A DNA stretch of 64,000 nt from an uncultured Muribaculaceae bacterium (GTDB taxonomy: Bacteria > Bacteroidota > Bacteroidia > Bacteroidales > Muribaculaceae). The first letter of the stretch is position 1, and every line of letters begins with the position of its first letter. The notes under the pieces are model-generated. The model saw nothing but the letters and a program-made list of their open reading frames with translations. It did not search any database and was not told where the DNA came from. The stretch spans positions 124,001 through 188,000 of the forward strand of contig CAJTME010000001.1 of NCBI GenBank assembly GCA_910577315.1, given 5' to 3'. Positions 1-7,315 of the stretch are shown piece after piece. The position numbers and the translations under genes are program-made.

Positions 1-278
1 GACCTGTGCCTGAAATCGAGGTGACTCAGGAATCACGCCAGCAAATGTTCGACGCGCAGGAAACCACCGACGACCACGGCATGGTCATCGTAGGCACCGC
101 CACCGACCGCGACGGCAACCGCTATTACAAAGTCAAAAACTCATGGGACACCAACCAGAAGTTCGGCGGCTATCTCTACGTATCTGAGCCCTACTTCCTG
201 GCAAAGACAGTCGACATCTATGTAAACAAGGCCGCCGTCCCCGCCGAGACCGCCAAACGCATAGGACTTAAAAAGTGA
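1..278 (+). CDS. pepC: C1B-family cysteine aminopeptidase (bleomycin hydrolase/PepC type), 3' end only
   Basis: This is the C-terminal tail of a papain-fold peptidase of the bleomycin hydrolase/aminopeptidase C family; its start lies left of the window. What is visible are the two late catalytic elements of the family: the His in TTDDHGM and the Asn in KVKNSWD, followed by the usual strand GGYLYVSE and a short basic tail ending in GLKK. The family trims peptides from the N-terminus, and in Bacteroidota it often has a signal peptide, but the N-terminus cannot be seen here. The stop overlaps the GTG start of the next gene by four bases, so the two are probably translated from one mRNA. A GTG at position 6 is an internal codon, not a start. 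Confidence 0.85.
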   Translation, partial: PVPEIEVTQESRQQMFDAQETTDDHGMVIVGTATDRDGNRYYKVKNSWDTNQKFGGYLYVSEPYFLAKTVDIYVNKAAVPAETAKRIGLKK

Positions 279-775
279 AGAAAATAGGCCTGCTGTCCGA
301 CACCCACTCTTGCTGGGACGACCGCTATGCCATCCATTTCGCCGGCTGCGACGAAATCTGGCATGCGGGCGACATCGGCTGCCTCGACACCCTTCAGCGC
401 CTGCGGGGCATCTGCCCTGTGGTCAGGGCTGTGCGCGGCAACATCGACCATGGACCGGTGGCGCGGATGTGCCCGGAGATTCTCGATTTCAAGGTTGAGG
501 ACGTGGGCGTATGGATGACACACATCGGAGGCTACCCGGGGCGCTATGCCCCGGGGGTGCGCCGCATGCTCATTGATTCACGGCCCAAGCTTATGATTGC
601 CGGCCACAGCCACATCCTCAAGGTCATGTACGACCCTGAGCTCAAACTCCTTCACGTCAACCCCGGCGCTGCCGGCTATCACGGATGGCAGAAGGTGCGC
701 ACCCTTCTGCGCCTCACCATCGACGGCGACGAGGTAAAGGACCTCGAGGTGATTGAACTCGGAAAAGGTGGGTAG
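275..775 (+). CDS. YfcE/MJ0936-type metallophosphoesterase
   Basis: This 166-residue protein belongs to the calcineurin-like phosphoesterases of the YfcE type, cytosolic two-metal enzymes that hydrolyse phosphodiesters; the natural substrate of most members is unknown. All metal-binding motifs are present: SDTH at residues 8-11, HAGDIG at 30-35, GNID at 55-58, AGHSH at 109-113, and the family-typical NPGAAG near 129-134. The length is normal for a single-domain member. The start is GTG, chosen because it overlaps the upstream stop (gtga) and leaves the first motif at the usual distance from the N-terminus. No signal peptide is seen. It appears to be co-transcribed with the upstream peptidase gene. 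Confidence 0.88.
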   Translation: MKKIGLLSDTHSCWDDRYAIHFAGCDEIWHAGDIGCLDTLQRLRGICPVVRAVRGNIDHGPVARMCPEILDFKVEDVGVWMTHIGGYPGRYAPGVRRMLIDSRPKLMIAGHSHILKVMYDPELKLLHVNPGAAGYHGWQKVRTLLRLTIDGDEVKDLEVIELGKGG

Positions 776-799
776 CGTTCTTATTCAAAAACAGAAATC

Positions 800-1294
800 A
801 TGAAATCAATTCTCGCCATATTGCTGCTCATGTTGGCCGTCGCGTCATGCAAGACCACCGAGGCAAACTACCGTACGGCCTATGAAAAGGCTGTCGCCGG
901 CCGCGACAGTCTCACCGCCCTCGACCAAACCATTTATGGCGCCCACCGCCGCAACATGGGTTCGCGCGAAATAGCCGTCGGAGACGACACGGTCGAAATC
1001 AAGATACAGCGCGTGAAAATCACCGAAGGCGGCGGAGGAATCAACGAATGGCTGCGCACATACAGCGTTGTGGTCGGCCAGTTCAAGCAGGCGTTCAATG
1101 CCCGGTCGATGCGGGAACGCCTCGTTGACGCTGGCTATCCCCGCGCCTTTGTGGTTGAGACCGCAGAACCGTATTATTACGTACTTCTTTCCTCCTACTC
1201 CACCCCCGCCGAAGCGGTCGAGGCCATAAAGTCAATCCCCTCCGACTTCCCCGTGGCCATGAAATCCCCCCTGCCGTTCATATTGAAGAATTAG
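800..1294 (+). CDS. SPOR-domain lipoprotein
   Basis: The 164-residue protein starts with a lipoprotein signal (hydrophobic stretch LAILLLMLAVASC, lipidated Cys at residue 18) and ends in a SPOR-like domain, roughly residues 85-155, recognisable by YSVVVGQFKQAFNA, the A-x-AxG spacing and the final strand YYYVLLSSY. SPOR domains bind denuded peptidoglycan glycan strands, often at division sites; this one would sit in the periplasm, anchored by its lipid. The residue after the Cys is Lys, without an acidic LES, so surface exposure is less likely. It lies 24 bases after the phosphodiesterase gene in the same direction. Its stop codon falls inside the left arm of the large inverted repeat at 1288-1412. 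Confidence 0.75.
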   Translation: MKSILAILLLMLAVASCKTTEANYRTAYEKAVAGRDSLTALDQTIYGAHRRNMGSREIAVGDDTVEIKIQRVKITEGGGGINEWLRTYSVVVGQFKQAFNARSMRERLVDAGYPRAFVVETAEPYYYVLLSSYSTPAEAVEAIKSIPSDFPVAMKSPLPFILKN

Positions 1295-1412
1295 GAATTA
1301 GAAATTAGAAATTAGGAATTGCATCCGGCTATGGCCGAGTACTCGGAGCCCTCGGAGAACTCCGAGATGCCCGGATGGCAATTCCTAATTCCTAATTTCT
1401 AATTCTTAATTC
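1288..1412. repeat. 125-bp near-perfect inverted repeat covering two convergent stop codons
   Basis: The outer arms 1288-1322 and 1378-1412 are AT-rich (units of the form aattagaaatt) and are reverse complements apart from two positions that can pair as G-U. The arms continue inward with catccgg/ccggatg. The centre (about 1329-1370) holds nested short palindromes such as ctcggag/ctccgag. The stop codons of the SPOR gene (1292-1294) and of the convergent ilvA (1406-1408) lie inside the arms. It could act as a bidirectional terminator, but its size and internally repetitive arms look more like a MITE- or REP-like intergenic element. Confidence 0.8.
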
Positions 1413-2602
1413 ATTACATGAAATCCGCTCGACATCAGCGATTTGCGGATTTCATCGATATGGGCGTTGTCGCGGGTTTCCAGTTCGAGGCGGATGGTGC
1501 AACCGTTGATTTCGGCTGTGGTGTTGATGCGCTCGTGCGTCACCGAGATAACGTTTGCGCCGAGGTCGGCGATGGCGTGAAGCACACCCGAAAGCTGTCC
1601 CGGTTTGTCGAAAAGGTCAATTATAAATGTATAGTTGCGGCCGCTCTTGGCGAGGCCACGTGTAATGACACGGTTAAGGGTGTTCACGTCGATATTGCCG
1701 CCGCTGACCAGGCATACTACCTTTTTGCCATTGACAGGCAGCTTATGGAACATCACTGCAGCTACTGCGACTGCACCGGCCCCCTCCGCCACCACTTTCT
1801 GACGCTCCATCAATGCGAGGATGGCGGCTGCGGTTTCGTCATCATTAACGGTGACGATTTCATCAACATATTGCTTGCAGAGCTCGTAGGTGTTCTCGCC
1901 AGGCTGCTTCACGGCGATGCCGTCGGCAATGGTCGACACGGAGTCGAGATGCACGGGCGTGCCCTCGTGAATCGAGCGCTCCATCGACGGCGCCCCGGCC
2001 GCCTGAACGCCATACACCTTGACATCAGGACGCAGCGTCTTTATGGCGAATGCGACGCCAGAGATGAGGCCGCCGCCACCGATAGGCACCACCACAGCTT
2101 CTACGTCGGGAAGCTGTTCGAGTATTTCCAAGCCGATTGTGCCCTGACCGGCAATCACAAGTTCATCGTCAAAAGGATGGACAAACGTGTAGCCATGCTC
2201 CTTTTGCAGCTCGATGGCCTTGGCATAGGCATCGTCATAGACACCGGGAACCAGGCACACCTCGGCACCGTAGCCTTTAGTGGCCTCCACCTTTGAGATT
2301 GGAGCGCCCGCGGGCAGGCATATCAGCGACTTGATGCCGTTGTGGGTCGCGCCAAGGGCAACGCCCTGCGCGTGGTTGCCGGCCGAGCAGGCAATGACGC
2401 CCTTGGCCTTTTCCTCATCGCTGAGTTGCGAAATCTTGTAATATGCTCCGCGCAGTTTGAACGAGCCGGTGAGCTGAAGATTCTCGGTCTTGAGATACAG
2501 GTCACAGCCGCAGTCAAGGCGGTTGGCCGGAATTATGTCAGTTTTGCGGGCAACACCTTTCAGCACGGCGGCCGCATTGAAAATCTCACTGATGTTAAGC
2601 AT
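1406..2602 (-). CDS. ilvA: Threonine ammonia-lyase (threonine deaminase) with C-terminal ACT domain
   Basis: This cytosolic PLP enzyme converts L-threonine to 2-oxobutanoate and ammonia, the entry to isoleucine synthesis or to threonine breakdown. The PLP lysine is K49 in the motif GSFKLRGAY; the Asn of SAGNHAQG and the phosphate-binding loop PIGGGGLISG follow in the usual order. The last ~75 residues (from about 325) form one ACT-like regulatory domain (FIIDLFDKPGQLSGVL...). At 398 residues it matches the short, single-ACT form rather than the ~510-residue IlvA with two ACT-like modules, so regulation and the name ilvA versus tdcB are uncertain. The start ATG at 2602 follows a TAACTTTG promoter element on the same strand by about 20 bases. 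Confidence 0.9.
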   Translation of the reverse strand: MLNISEIFNAAAVLKGVARKTDIIPANRLDCGCDLYLKTENLQLTGSFKLRGAYYKISQLSDEEKAKGVIACSAGNHAQGVALGATHNGIKSLICLPAGAPISKVEATKGYGAEVCLVPGVYDDAYAKAIELQKEHGYTFVHPFDDELVIAGQGTIGLEILEQLPDVEAVVVPIGGGGLISGVAFAIKTLRPDVKVYGVQAAGAPSMERSIHEGTPVHLDSVSTIADGIAVKQPGENTYELCKQYVDEIVTVNDDETAAAILALMERQKVVAEGAGAVAVAAVMFHKLPVNGKKVVCLVSGGNIDVNTLNRVITRGLAKSGRNYTFIIDLFDKPGQLSGVLHAIADLGANVISVTHERINTTAEINGCTIRLELETRDNAHIDEIRKSLMSSGFHVMN

Positions 2603-2623
2603 GGCAATTTGGGTTTATTTTCG

Positions 2624-2631
2624 CAAAGTTA
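2624..2631 (-). promoter_or_regulatory. -7 promoter element for ilvA
   Basis: Read on the minus strand this is TAACTTTG, a perfect match to the Bacteroidota sigma-ABfr -7 element TAnnTTTG. Transcription would start near 2618, about 15 bases before the ilvA ATG. It is divergent from the promoter at 2675-2682. Confidence 0.6.
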
Positions 2632-2674
2632 AGCAATATTTCCACACACCGCTCCCATTTACCTGATTTTTTAT

Positions 2675-2682
2675 TACCTTTG
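2675..2682 (+). promoter_or_regulatory. -7 promoter element for the S1/P1 nuclease gene
   Basis: TACCTTTG matches TAnnTTTG. The predicted transcription start is near 2689, leaving a leader of about 40 bases before the ATG at 2731. No clear -33 TTTG box is seen. Confidence 0.55.
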
Positions 2683-2730
2683 CCGCGTAATTGAGCCTTA
2701 ATGGCTTGATAAATACCAACCTCACACATT

Positions 2731-3519
2731 ATGCGCAATTTTTTCTCCCTGATTTTCTGTGCCGCCACACTGATGGCATCGGCATGGAGCCAAAAAGGCC
2801 ATGACGTCACGGCCTACATAGCCGAGCAGCACCTCACCCCGACAACTCGCGCCGCCGTCGATTCGATTCTCGACGGAAAGTCGATGGTCTACTGGGCCAA
2901 CTGGCTCGACAACGCCTCTCACCAGCTCGAGATGGCCTATACAAAGACCTGGCACTACAAGAACATTGACCCCGACCAGCCCTACGCCGACGCGCCGCTC
3001 AATCCCAAGGGCGACATCGTGACGGCAATCACCGCCCAAATCGACACCCTTTTGAATCCCGCCACAAGCCACAGTTCGGCGGCGCTTGCCATGAAGATTC
3101 TCGTGCACTGCATGGGCGACCTGCATCAGCCGATGCACATGGGACACCTCAAGGACTACGGTGGAAACACCATCAACATGAAATTCTTCGACCGCAAGAC
3201 CAACCTCCACGCCATCTGGGACTCGTCGCTGCCCGAAGCCGCCCACAAATGGAGCTACTCGGAATGGCAGCAGCAAATCGACCGCGCCACCCCGGCCCAG
3301 GAAGCCGAGATAGTCGCCGGCTCGGTCGACGACTGGGCCCGTCAGACCTACGAAATCGCAGGCCGGTGCTACAAATATTTCCGACCCGGCCAAAAAGTGA
3401 TGTACAACGAGATTGCCCGGTGGACGCCGGTCATCGAAGAACAGTTCCTGCGAGGCGGCCTTAGGCTGGCCCACGTGCTGAACTCCATCTTCGACCCAGC
3501 ATACACCTCGCCGCAATAA
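2731..3519 (+). CDS. Secreted S1/P1 family nuclease
   Basis: This 262-residue protein is a zinc-dependent S1/P1 nuclease (phospholipase C/P1 fold), exported by a Sec signal peptide of about 18 residues. Such enzymes degrade single-stranded nucleic acids and often remove 3'-phosphates. The predicted mature N-terminus is Trp19, which in this family is itself a zinc ligand; the further ligands are visible as GHD (about 23-25), NWLDNASH, the H-x3-D-x2-H-x3-H cluster in VHCMGDLHQPMH, and IWD. All three zinc sites therefore look intact. It has its own promoter, is divergent from ilvA, and is followed after about 50 bases by the malic enzyme gene. A role in scavenging extracellular nucleic acid is inferred. 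Confidence 0.9.
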   Translation: MRNFFSLIFCAATLMASAWSQKGHDVTAYIAEQHLTPTTRAAVDSILDGKSMVYWANWLDNASHQLEMAYTKTWHYKNIDPDQPYADAPLNPKGDIVTAITAQIDTLLNPATSHSSAALAMKILVHCMGDLHQPMHMGHLKDYGGNTINMKFFDRKTNLHAIWDSSLPEAAHKWSYSEWQQQIDRATPAQEAEIVAGSVDDWARQTYEIAGRCYKYFRPGQKVMYNEIARWTPVIEEQFLRGGLRLAHVLNSIFDPAYTSPQ

Positions 3520-3570
3520 ACCCAACCAGATAAAAGATTGTTTAAAGATTGTGTTAAAATTCCGATAGAT

Positions 3571-4905
3571 ATGATTAAAGTAACCGAACAGCAAGCCCTC
3601 GACTACCACAAATATCCCATCCCGGGCAAAATCGAAATCGTGCCCACCAAGCCTTACGCCACTCCCGGCGACCTCGCACTGGCCTACTCGCCCGGCGTGG
3701 CCTATCCCTGCCTCGCCATCGAGAAAAATCCGGGCGACTCATACGAGTACACCAACCGCGGCAACCTTGTCGCCGTAATCTCCAACGGCACCGCCGTGCT
3801 CGGCCTCGGCGACATCGGCGCCCGCGCGTCCAAACCCGTGATGGAAGGCAAGGCATTGCTGTTCAAAATCTTCGCCGGCCTCGACGCCTACGACATCGAG
3901 GTCGATGAAAAAGACCCCAAGCGTTTTGTCGAGATCGTGAAGTCGATTTCCAAGACCTTCGGCGGCATCAACCTGGAAGACATCAAGGCTCCCGAGTGCT
4001 TCGAGATTGAGGACAGCCTGCGGCGCGAATGCACGATTCCCGTCATGCACGACGACCAGCACGGCACTGCCATCATCTCGGCCGCCGGCCTGCTCAACGC
4101 CCTCGAGATTCAGGGCAAGCACATCGGCTCGGCCACCATGGTGGTGAACGGCGCCGGAGCTGCCGCCATGGCCTGCACCAACCTCTACGTAGCCCTCGGC
4201 ATGCGCCGCGAGAACATCATAATGTGCGACTCGAAAGGTGTCGTAACCGCCGACCGCACGGATCTGAACGCCTACAAGCGCCACTTCGCCACCCAGCGCA
4301 CCGACATCCGCACCCTCGCCGACGCCGTGCGCGGTGCCGACATCTTCCTGGGCCTCTCGGTTGCCGACGTGCTCACCCCCGACATGGTGCGCACCATGGC
4401 ACCCCGCCCCATCGTCTTCGCCCTCGCCAATCCCAACCCCGAGATTTCCTACGAGGCTGCCATGTCGTCGCGCGACGACATCGTGTTCGCCACCGGCCGC
4501 TCTGACTACCCCAACCAGATAAACAACGTGCTCGGCTTCCCCTACATCTTCCGCGCCGCCCTCGACTGCCGCGCATCCACCATCAACGAGGAGATGAAAA
4601 AAGCCGCCGCAATCGCCATCGCCGCCCTCGCCCACGCCCCCGTCCCCGACGACGTGGCCGAAGCCTACGGCATCTCAGGACTGACGTTCGGACGCGACTA
4701 CATCCTGCCCAAGCCCTTCGACAAACGCTTGCTCACAGCCGTCACCCCGGCCATCATCCGCGCCGCACAGGAAAGCGGAGTGGCCCGCCGCCACGTCACC
4801 GACTTCGAAGCCTACGGCGAGAAGCTCGAGAGCATCATGTGTGCCAACGACGCCCTGATCGCCTACCTCATCAAGAATCAGAAAGAGTGTATCACCAACT
4901 CCTGA
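3571..4905 (+). CDS. Malic enzyme, MaeB-like but without the phosphotransacetylase-like domain
   Basis: The protein (444 residues from the ATG at 3571) decarboxylates malate oxidatively to pyruvate with NAD(P). The malic enzyme N-domain is seen as PYATPGDLALAYSPGVAYPC near residue 30-48, the catalytic and metal-binding stretch around VMHDDQHGTA near 158-166, and the nucleotide-binding fold begins near 193 (NGAGAAAMAC). Sequence near the end (GVARRHVTDFEAYGEKLE) matches the linker that leads into the PTA-like domain in ~760-residue MaeB proteins, yet a stop follows about 20 residues later and the next gene begins 53 bases on. An in-frame TTG at 3538 also exists, but the ATG gives the family-typical N-terminus. 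No promoter was found, so it may be transcribed with the nuclease gene. Confidence 0.88.
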   Translation: MIKVTEQQALDYHKYPIPGKIEIVPTKPYATPGDLALAYSPGVAYPCLAIEKNPGDSYEYTNRGNLVAVISNGTAVLGLGDIGARASKPVMEGKALLFKIFAGLDAYDIEVDEKDPKRFVEIVKSISKTFGGINLEDIKAPECFEIEDSLRRECTIPVMHDDQHGTAIISAAGLLNALEIQGKHIGSATMVVNGAGAAAMACTNLYVALGMRRENIIMCDSKGVVTADRTDLNAYKRHFATQRTDIRTLADAVRGADIFLGLSVADVLTPDMVRTMAPRPIVFALANPNPEISYEAAMSSRDDIVFATGRSDYPNQINNVLGFPYIFRAALDCRASTINEEMKKAAAIAIAALAHAPVPDDVAEAYGISGLTFGRDYILPKPFDKRLLTAVTPAIIRAAQESGVARRHVTDFEAYGEKLESIMCANDALIAYLIKNQKECITNS

Positions 4906-4958
4906 CACCGAGCCGGTGACCTCCACCGGCCGATGCCAGCCAAACAAAGACCTTGAAA

Positions 4959-6572
4959 ATGAAAATCCCCGCCCTGCGCCGCCGCCACTACGACACCACC
5001 GCCCTCGTCCTCCTCGTCGGGCTCATCGTGCTGTGGATTCCATGGCTCGGCGACACCCCGTTCTACTCCAAAGGCGAGCCACGCGAGGCCGTGGTGGCCA
5101 TGTCGATACTGCACAACGGCGACTGGATTCTGCCGCCGGTGCTCGGCGGGGAGATTCCCTACAAGCCGCCTTTCCTTGCGTGGCTCATCGCCATTTTCGC
5201 ATGGATTTTCAACGGAGGCGTTGTCAACGAGTTCGTGTCGCGCCTGCCGTCGGCAATCGCCGCCATCGCCATGGTGATGATGGGCTACCGCTGGGGCAAG
5301 CACGTACAGAACAAGCACTTTGCCCTCACCATGGCACTGGTTACGGCCACCTCGTTCGAGGTGTTCCGCGCCGCCGAGGCCTGCCGTGTCGACATGGTGC
5401 TCACCGCCGCCATGGTCGGCGCCATATACATCCTTTATGAAATCCGCGAGCGCCGCGGGGCTGACAATGTCGGGTGGTATGCCGCCGCGGCTGTGCTCCT
5501 GTCAATCGCCACCCTCACCAAAGGACCCGTCGGAGCCCTGTTGCCCTGCCTGGCCGTGGGTATATGGCGGCTGCTGCGGGGCGACAACTTCTGGCGCGTC
5601 CTCGGCTCGCTCTCCCTGCTGGCCGTGGTGTCGCTCATGCTGCCGGCTCTGTGGTACTACGCCGCCTGGAAACGAGGGGGCGACACCCTCATCGACATCG
5701 CATGGGAAGAAAACATCGGACGCCTCACCGGCACCATGTCCTACGGCTCCCATGTCAAACCGTTCTGGTATAACTTCCTCACCATCCTCGCCGGCATGCT
5801 GCCCTGGACCCTCCTGGCCGTGCTCGCCCTGTTCCGCGCCCGCACCTACCGCCACTGGCCCTTCCGCCCCGCCGGTCTGCTGGCCGTGACAACCGCCCTC
5901 ACCGTAATCATCTTCTACTGCATCCCCGTCAGCAAGCGCAGCGTCTACCTGCTGCCCGCCTATCCATTCATGGCCTACGGCGTGGCCGTCATCATCGAGA
6001 GTCTGCGCGGCACCGCCTCCAACCGCGTCTTCGGCCACTTCATGGCCTTCCTCGCCGTGGCATGCCCCGTGGCCATTGCCGCGATGGATCTGTTCCCCCT
6101 TCCGGCCCTTCCCCACTTCGCCCTGCGCCATTGGTGGAGCTGGCTGATGCTCCTGCTGCCCGTCGCGGTGGCCGCATGGTGGTATCTCGGCCATCCCCGC
6201 TCGGATGTCGGCATGCCGTGCATCTGGGCCCTTCTGGTGGCCTACAACGCCGTTGTCATGCCGGCCATGTTCGGCAATCCCCTGCGCTCGGCCGATGATA
6301 TGGCCCGCTTCGAGGCCCTGCGCGAATCCCGGGCAAAGGTCTACTCGCTTGGAACTCCCAACAATCTCAACGTCGTCTACTGGTTCAACTACTACCTTGA
6401 CGACAGCGTGCGCCTCGTCCCCACCCCCGAGGCAGCCGACAGCCTCCCGACGGGCTCCACCCTCATCCTGGTCAACCCGGCCGACACCGCCCGCGTCCAC
6501 GGCTTCACCTTCGCCACCATCACACGCAACCCCGACACCCGCCGCCCCGCCATCTTCGCCACAAAAAAATAA
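4959..6572 (+). CDS. ArnT/PMT-like membrane glycosyltransferase (GT83/GT39 superfamily)
   Basis: This 537-residue polytopic inner-membrane protein resembles the ArnT family, GT-C enzymes that move a sugar from undecaprenyl phosphate to lipid A or another acceptor on the periplasmic side. The N-terminus has a first membrane helix (TTALVLLVGLIVLWIPWLG) followed by the first periplasmic loop with YSKGEPREAVVA, the position of the acidic catalytic residues in this superfamily, and the pair PYKPPFLAWL. About 10-12 hydrophobic segments follow, then a soluble C-terminal domain from about residue 435. The real sugar and acceptor cannot be told. The start is ATG 4959; the TTG two codons upstream is less likely. 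It lies 53 bases after the malic enzyme gene. Confidence 0.8.
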   Translation: MKIPALRRRHYDTTALVLLVGLIVLWIPWLGDTPFYSKGEPREAVVAMSILHNGDWILPPVLGGEIPYKPPFLAWLIAIFAWIFNGGVVNEFVSRLPSAIAAIAMVMMGYRWGKHVQNKHFALTMALVTATSFEVFRAAEACRVDMVLTAAMVGAIYILYEIRERRGADNVGWYAAAAVLLSIATLTKGPVGALLPCLAVGIWRLLRGDNFWRVLGSLSLLAVVSLMLPALWYYAAWKRGGDTLIDIAWEENIGRLTGTMSYGSHVKPFWYNFLTILAGMLPWTLLAVLALFRARTYRHWPFRPAGLLAVTTALTVIIFYCIPVSKRSVYLLPAYPFMAYGVAVIIESLRGTASNRVFGHFMAFLAVACPVAIAAMDLFPLPALPHFALRHWWSWLMLLLPVAVAAWWYLGHPRSDVGMPCIWALLVAYNAVVMPAMFGNPLRSADDMARFEALRESRAKVYSLGTPNNLNVVYWFNYYLDDSVRLVPTPEAADSLPTGSTLILVNPADTARVHGFTFATITRNPDTRRPAIFATKK

Positions 6573-6607
6573 AACATTAAAGATTCAGCATTTATTTTTG
6601 AGTTTTA

Positions 6608-6639
6608 TTTGCATTCTGAGGCAATTTTTATTATCTTTG
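6608..6639 (+). promoter_or_regulatory. Promoter (-33 TTTG and -7 TATCTTTG) of the unknown two-gene unit
   Basis: TTTG at 6608-6611 and TATCTTTG at 6632-6639, 20 bases apart, form a textbook Bacteroidota promoter. Transcription would begin near 6646. That places the ATG at 6641 at or before the transcription start, so the ATG at 6686 is preferred for the gene. Confidence 0.65.
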
Positions 6640-6685
6640 CATGCGTTTTTACATTAATAATAGCCCCCACACCCAAACCTCAACC

Positions 6686-7315
6686 ATGGCCACTGCCAAA
6701 GAAATCCTCGAGTTCAAGAAGTCCTTTACCGATGAAACCGGCAACTTCATTTTGAAAACGACCTATTACAATGACAGCCTGCTTCATGCCCTCATTGTAA
6801 TCACCCGGCTCATGGACAAGGCCATACAGGAGCCCGCAAAAACGCTGAACATGTATTGCGGTCAATTCTCCCTGTTTAGGGACAAGACTCAAAAAGACGC
6901 AACTTCCGCAAAGAATGAATGTGACACCAGCGGTCTGTCGGAGGAACAACAAGAAGAATGGGCAGCCTTCAATCCGTACAGAACCCTTCAGGACAGACTG
7001 GCGCAATTCATAAAGCCGACTCATGACGGTGGGGACGGCGGCATTCTTAATGTTGTGCTGTCAAAAGGATTCAAACCCCTCACCGGCGAACAAGTATGGC
7101 CGCTGCTCGAACGTGGCCGCCGTGATGGCTCCGTTTATTTATATGAGCTCGACAACTCATTGGACCTTAACCATTTTGCAACAACATCCGAGGCGTTCCG
7201 CCTTGAAAGTTCCGATATGCAAAAAACCGCGACAGGCCGCTTCTGCGACCCCGGCAGCGCGAGTGTCCTGAATCAAAATTTCGAAAGCCTGAAAGAACAC
7301 TCGCATCAGTTATGA
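6686..7315 (+). CDS. Unknown soluble protein, first gene of a two-gene unit (possible degenerate PLD-like fold)
   Basis: I do not recognise this 209-residue protein. It has no signal peptide or membrane segment. The N-terminal half reads YYNDSLLHALIVITRLMDKA followed by LNMYCGQFSLFRDK; the C-terminal half has LNHFATTSEAFRLESSD followed by an FCDPGSASVLNQNFESL pattern. This order loosely resembles PLD-like sensor or effector modules in Bacteroidota, but no HxK catalytic motif is visible, so any such fold would be catalytically dead; this is weak inference. The start at 6686 (MATAKEIL) is chosen because the in-frame ATG at 6641 sits at the promoter. Codon use is clearly more AT-rich than the neighbours. 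Its stop overlaps the next start (atga), so the two proteins are probably made together. Confidence 0.6.
   Translation: MATAKEILEFKKSFTDETGNFILKTTYYNDSLLHALIVITRLMDKAIQEPAKTLNMYCGQFSLFRDKTQKDATSAKNECDTSGLSEEQQEEWAAFNPYRTLQDRLAQFIKPTHDGGDGGILNVVLSKGFKPLTGEQVWPLLERGRRDGSVYLYELDNSLDLNHFATTSEAFRLESSDMQKTATGRFCDPGSASVLNQNFESLKEHSHQL

Noticed and set aside
1288..1412. CRISPR-like repeat
   Set aside because: The repeated units are inverted and interrupted, with no equal-length spacers and no cas genes in the window.
3538..3540. TTG as start of the malic enzyme
   Set aside because: The ATG at 3571 gives the usual N-terminus of the family; the extra residues look like leader sequence.
2722..3609. 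Long minus-strand reading frame opposite the nuclease gene
   Set aside because: It lies wholly antisense to a well-supported gene, has no family-like sequence, and arises from GC-rich codon bias.
5502..6500. 332-codon minus-strand frame opposite the ArnT-like gene
   Set aside because: Low-complexity Gly/Gln/His/Glu-rich translation, a shadow of the real membrane protein gene.
6641..6643. Upstream ATG of the unknown soluble protein
   Set aside because: It lies one base after the -7 element, before the predicted transcription start, so the in-frame ATG at 6686 is used.
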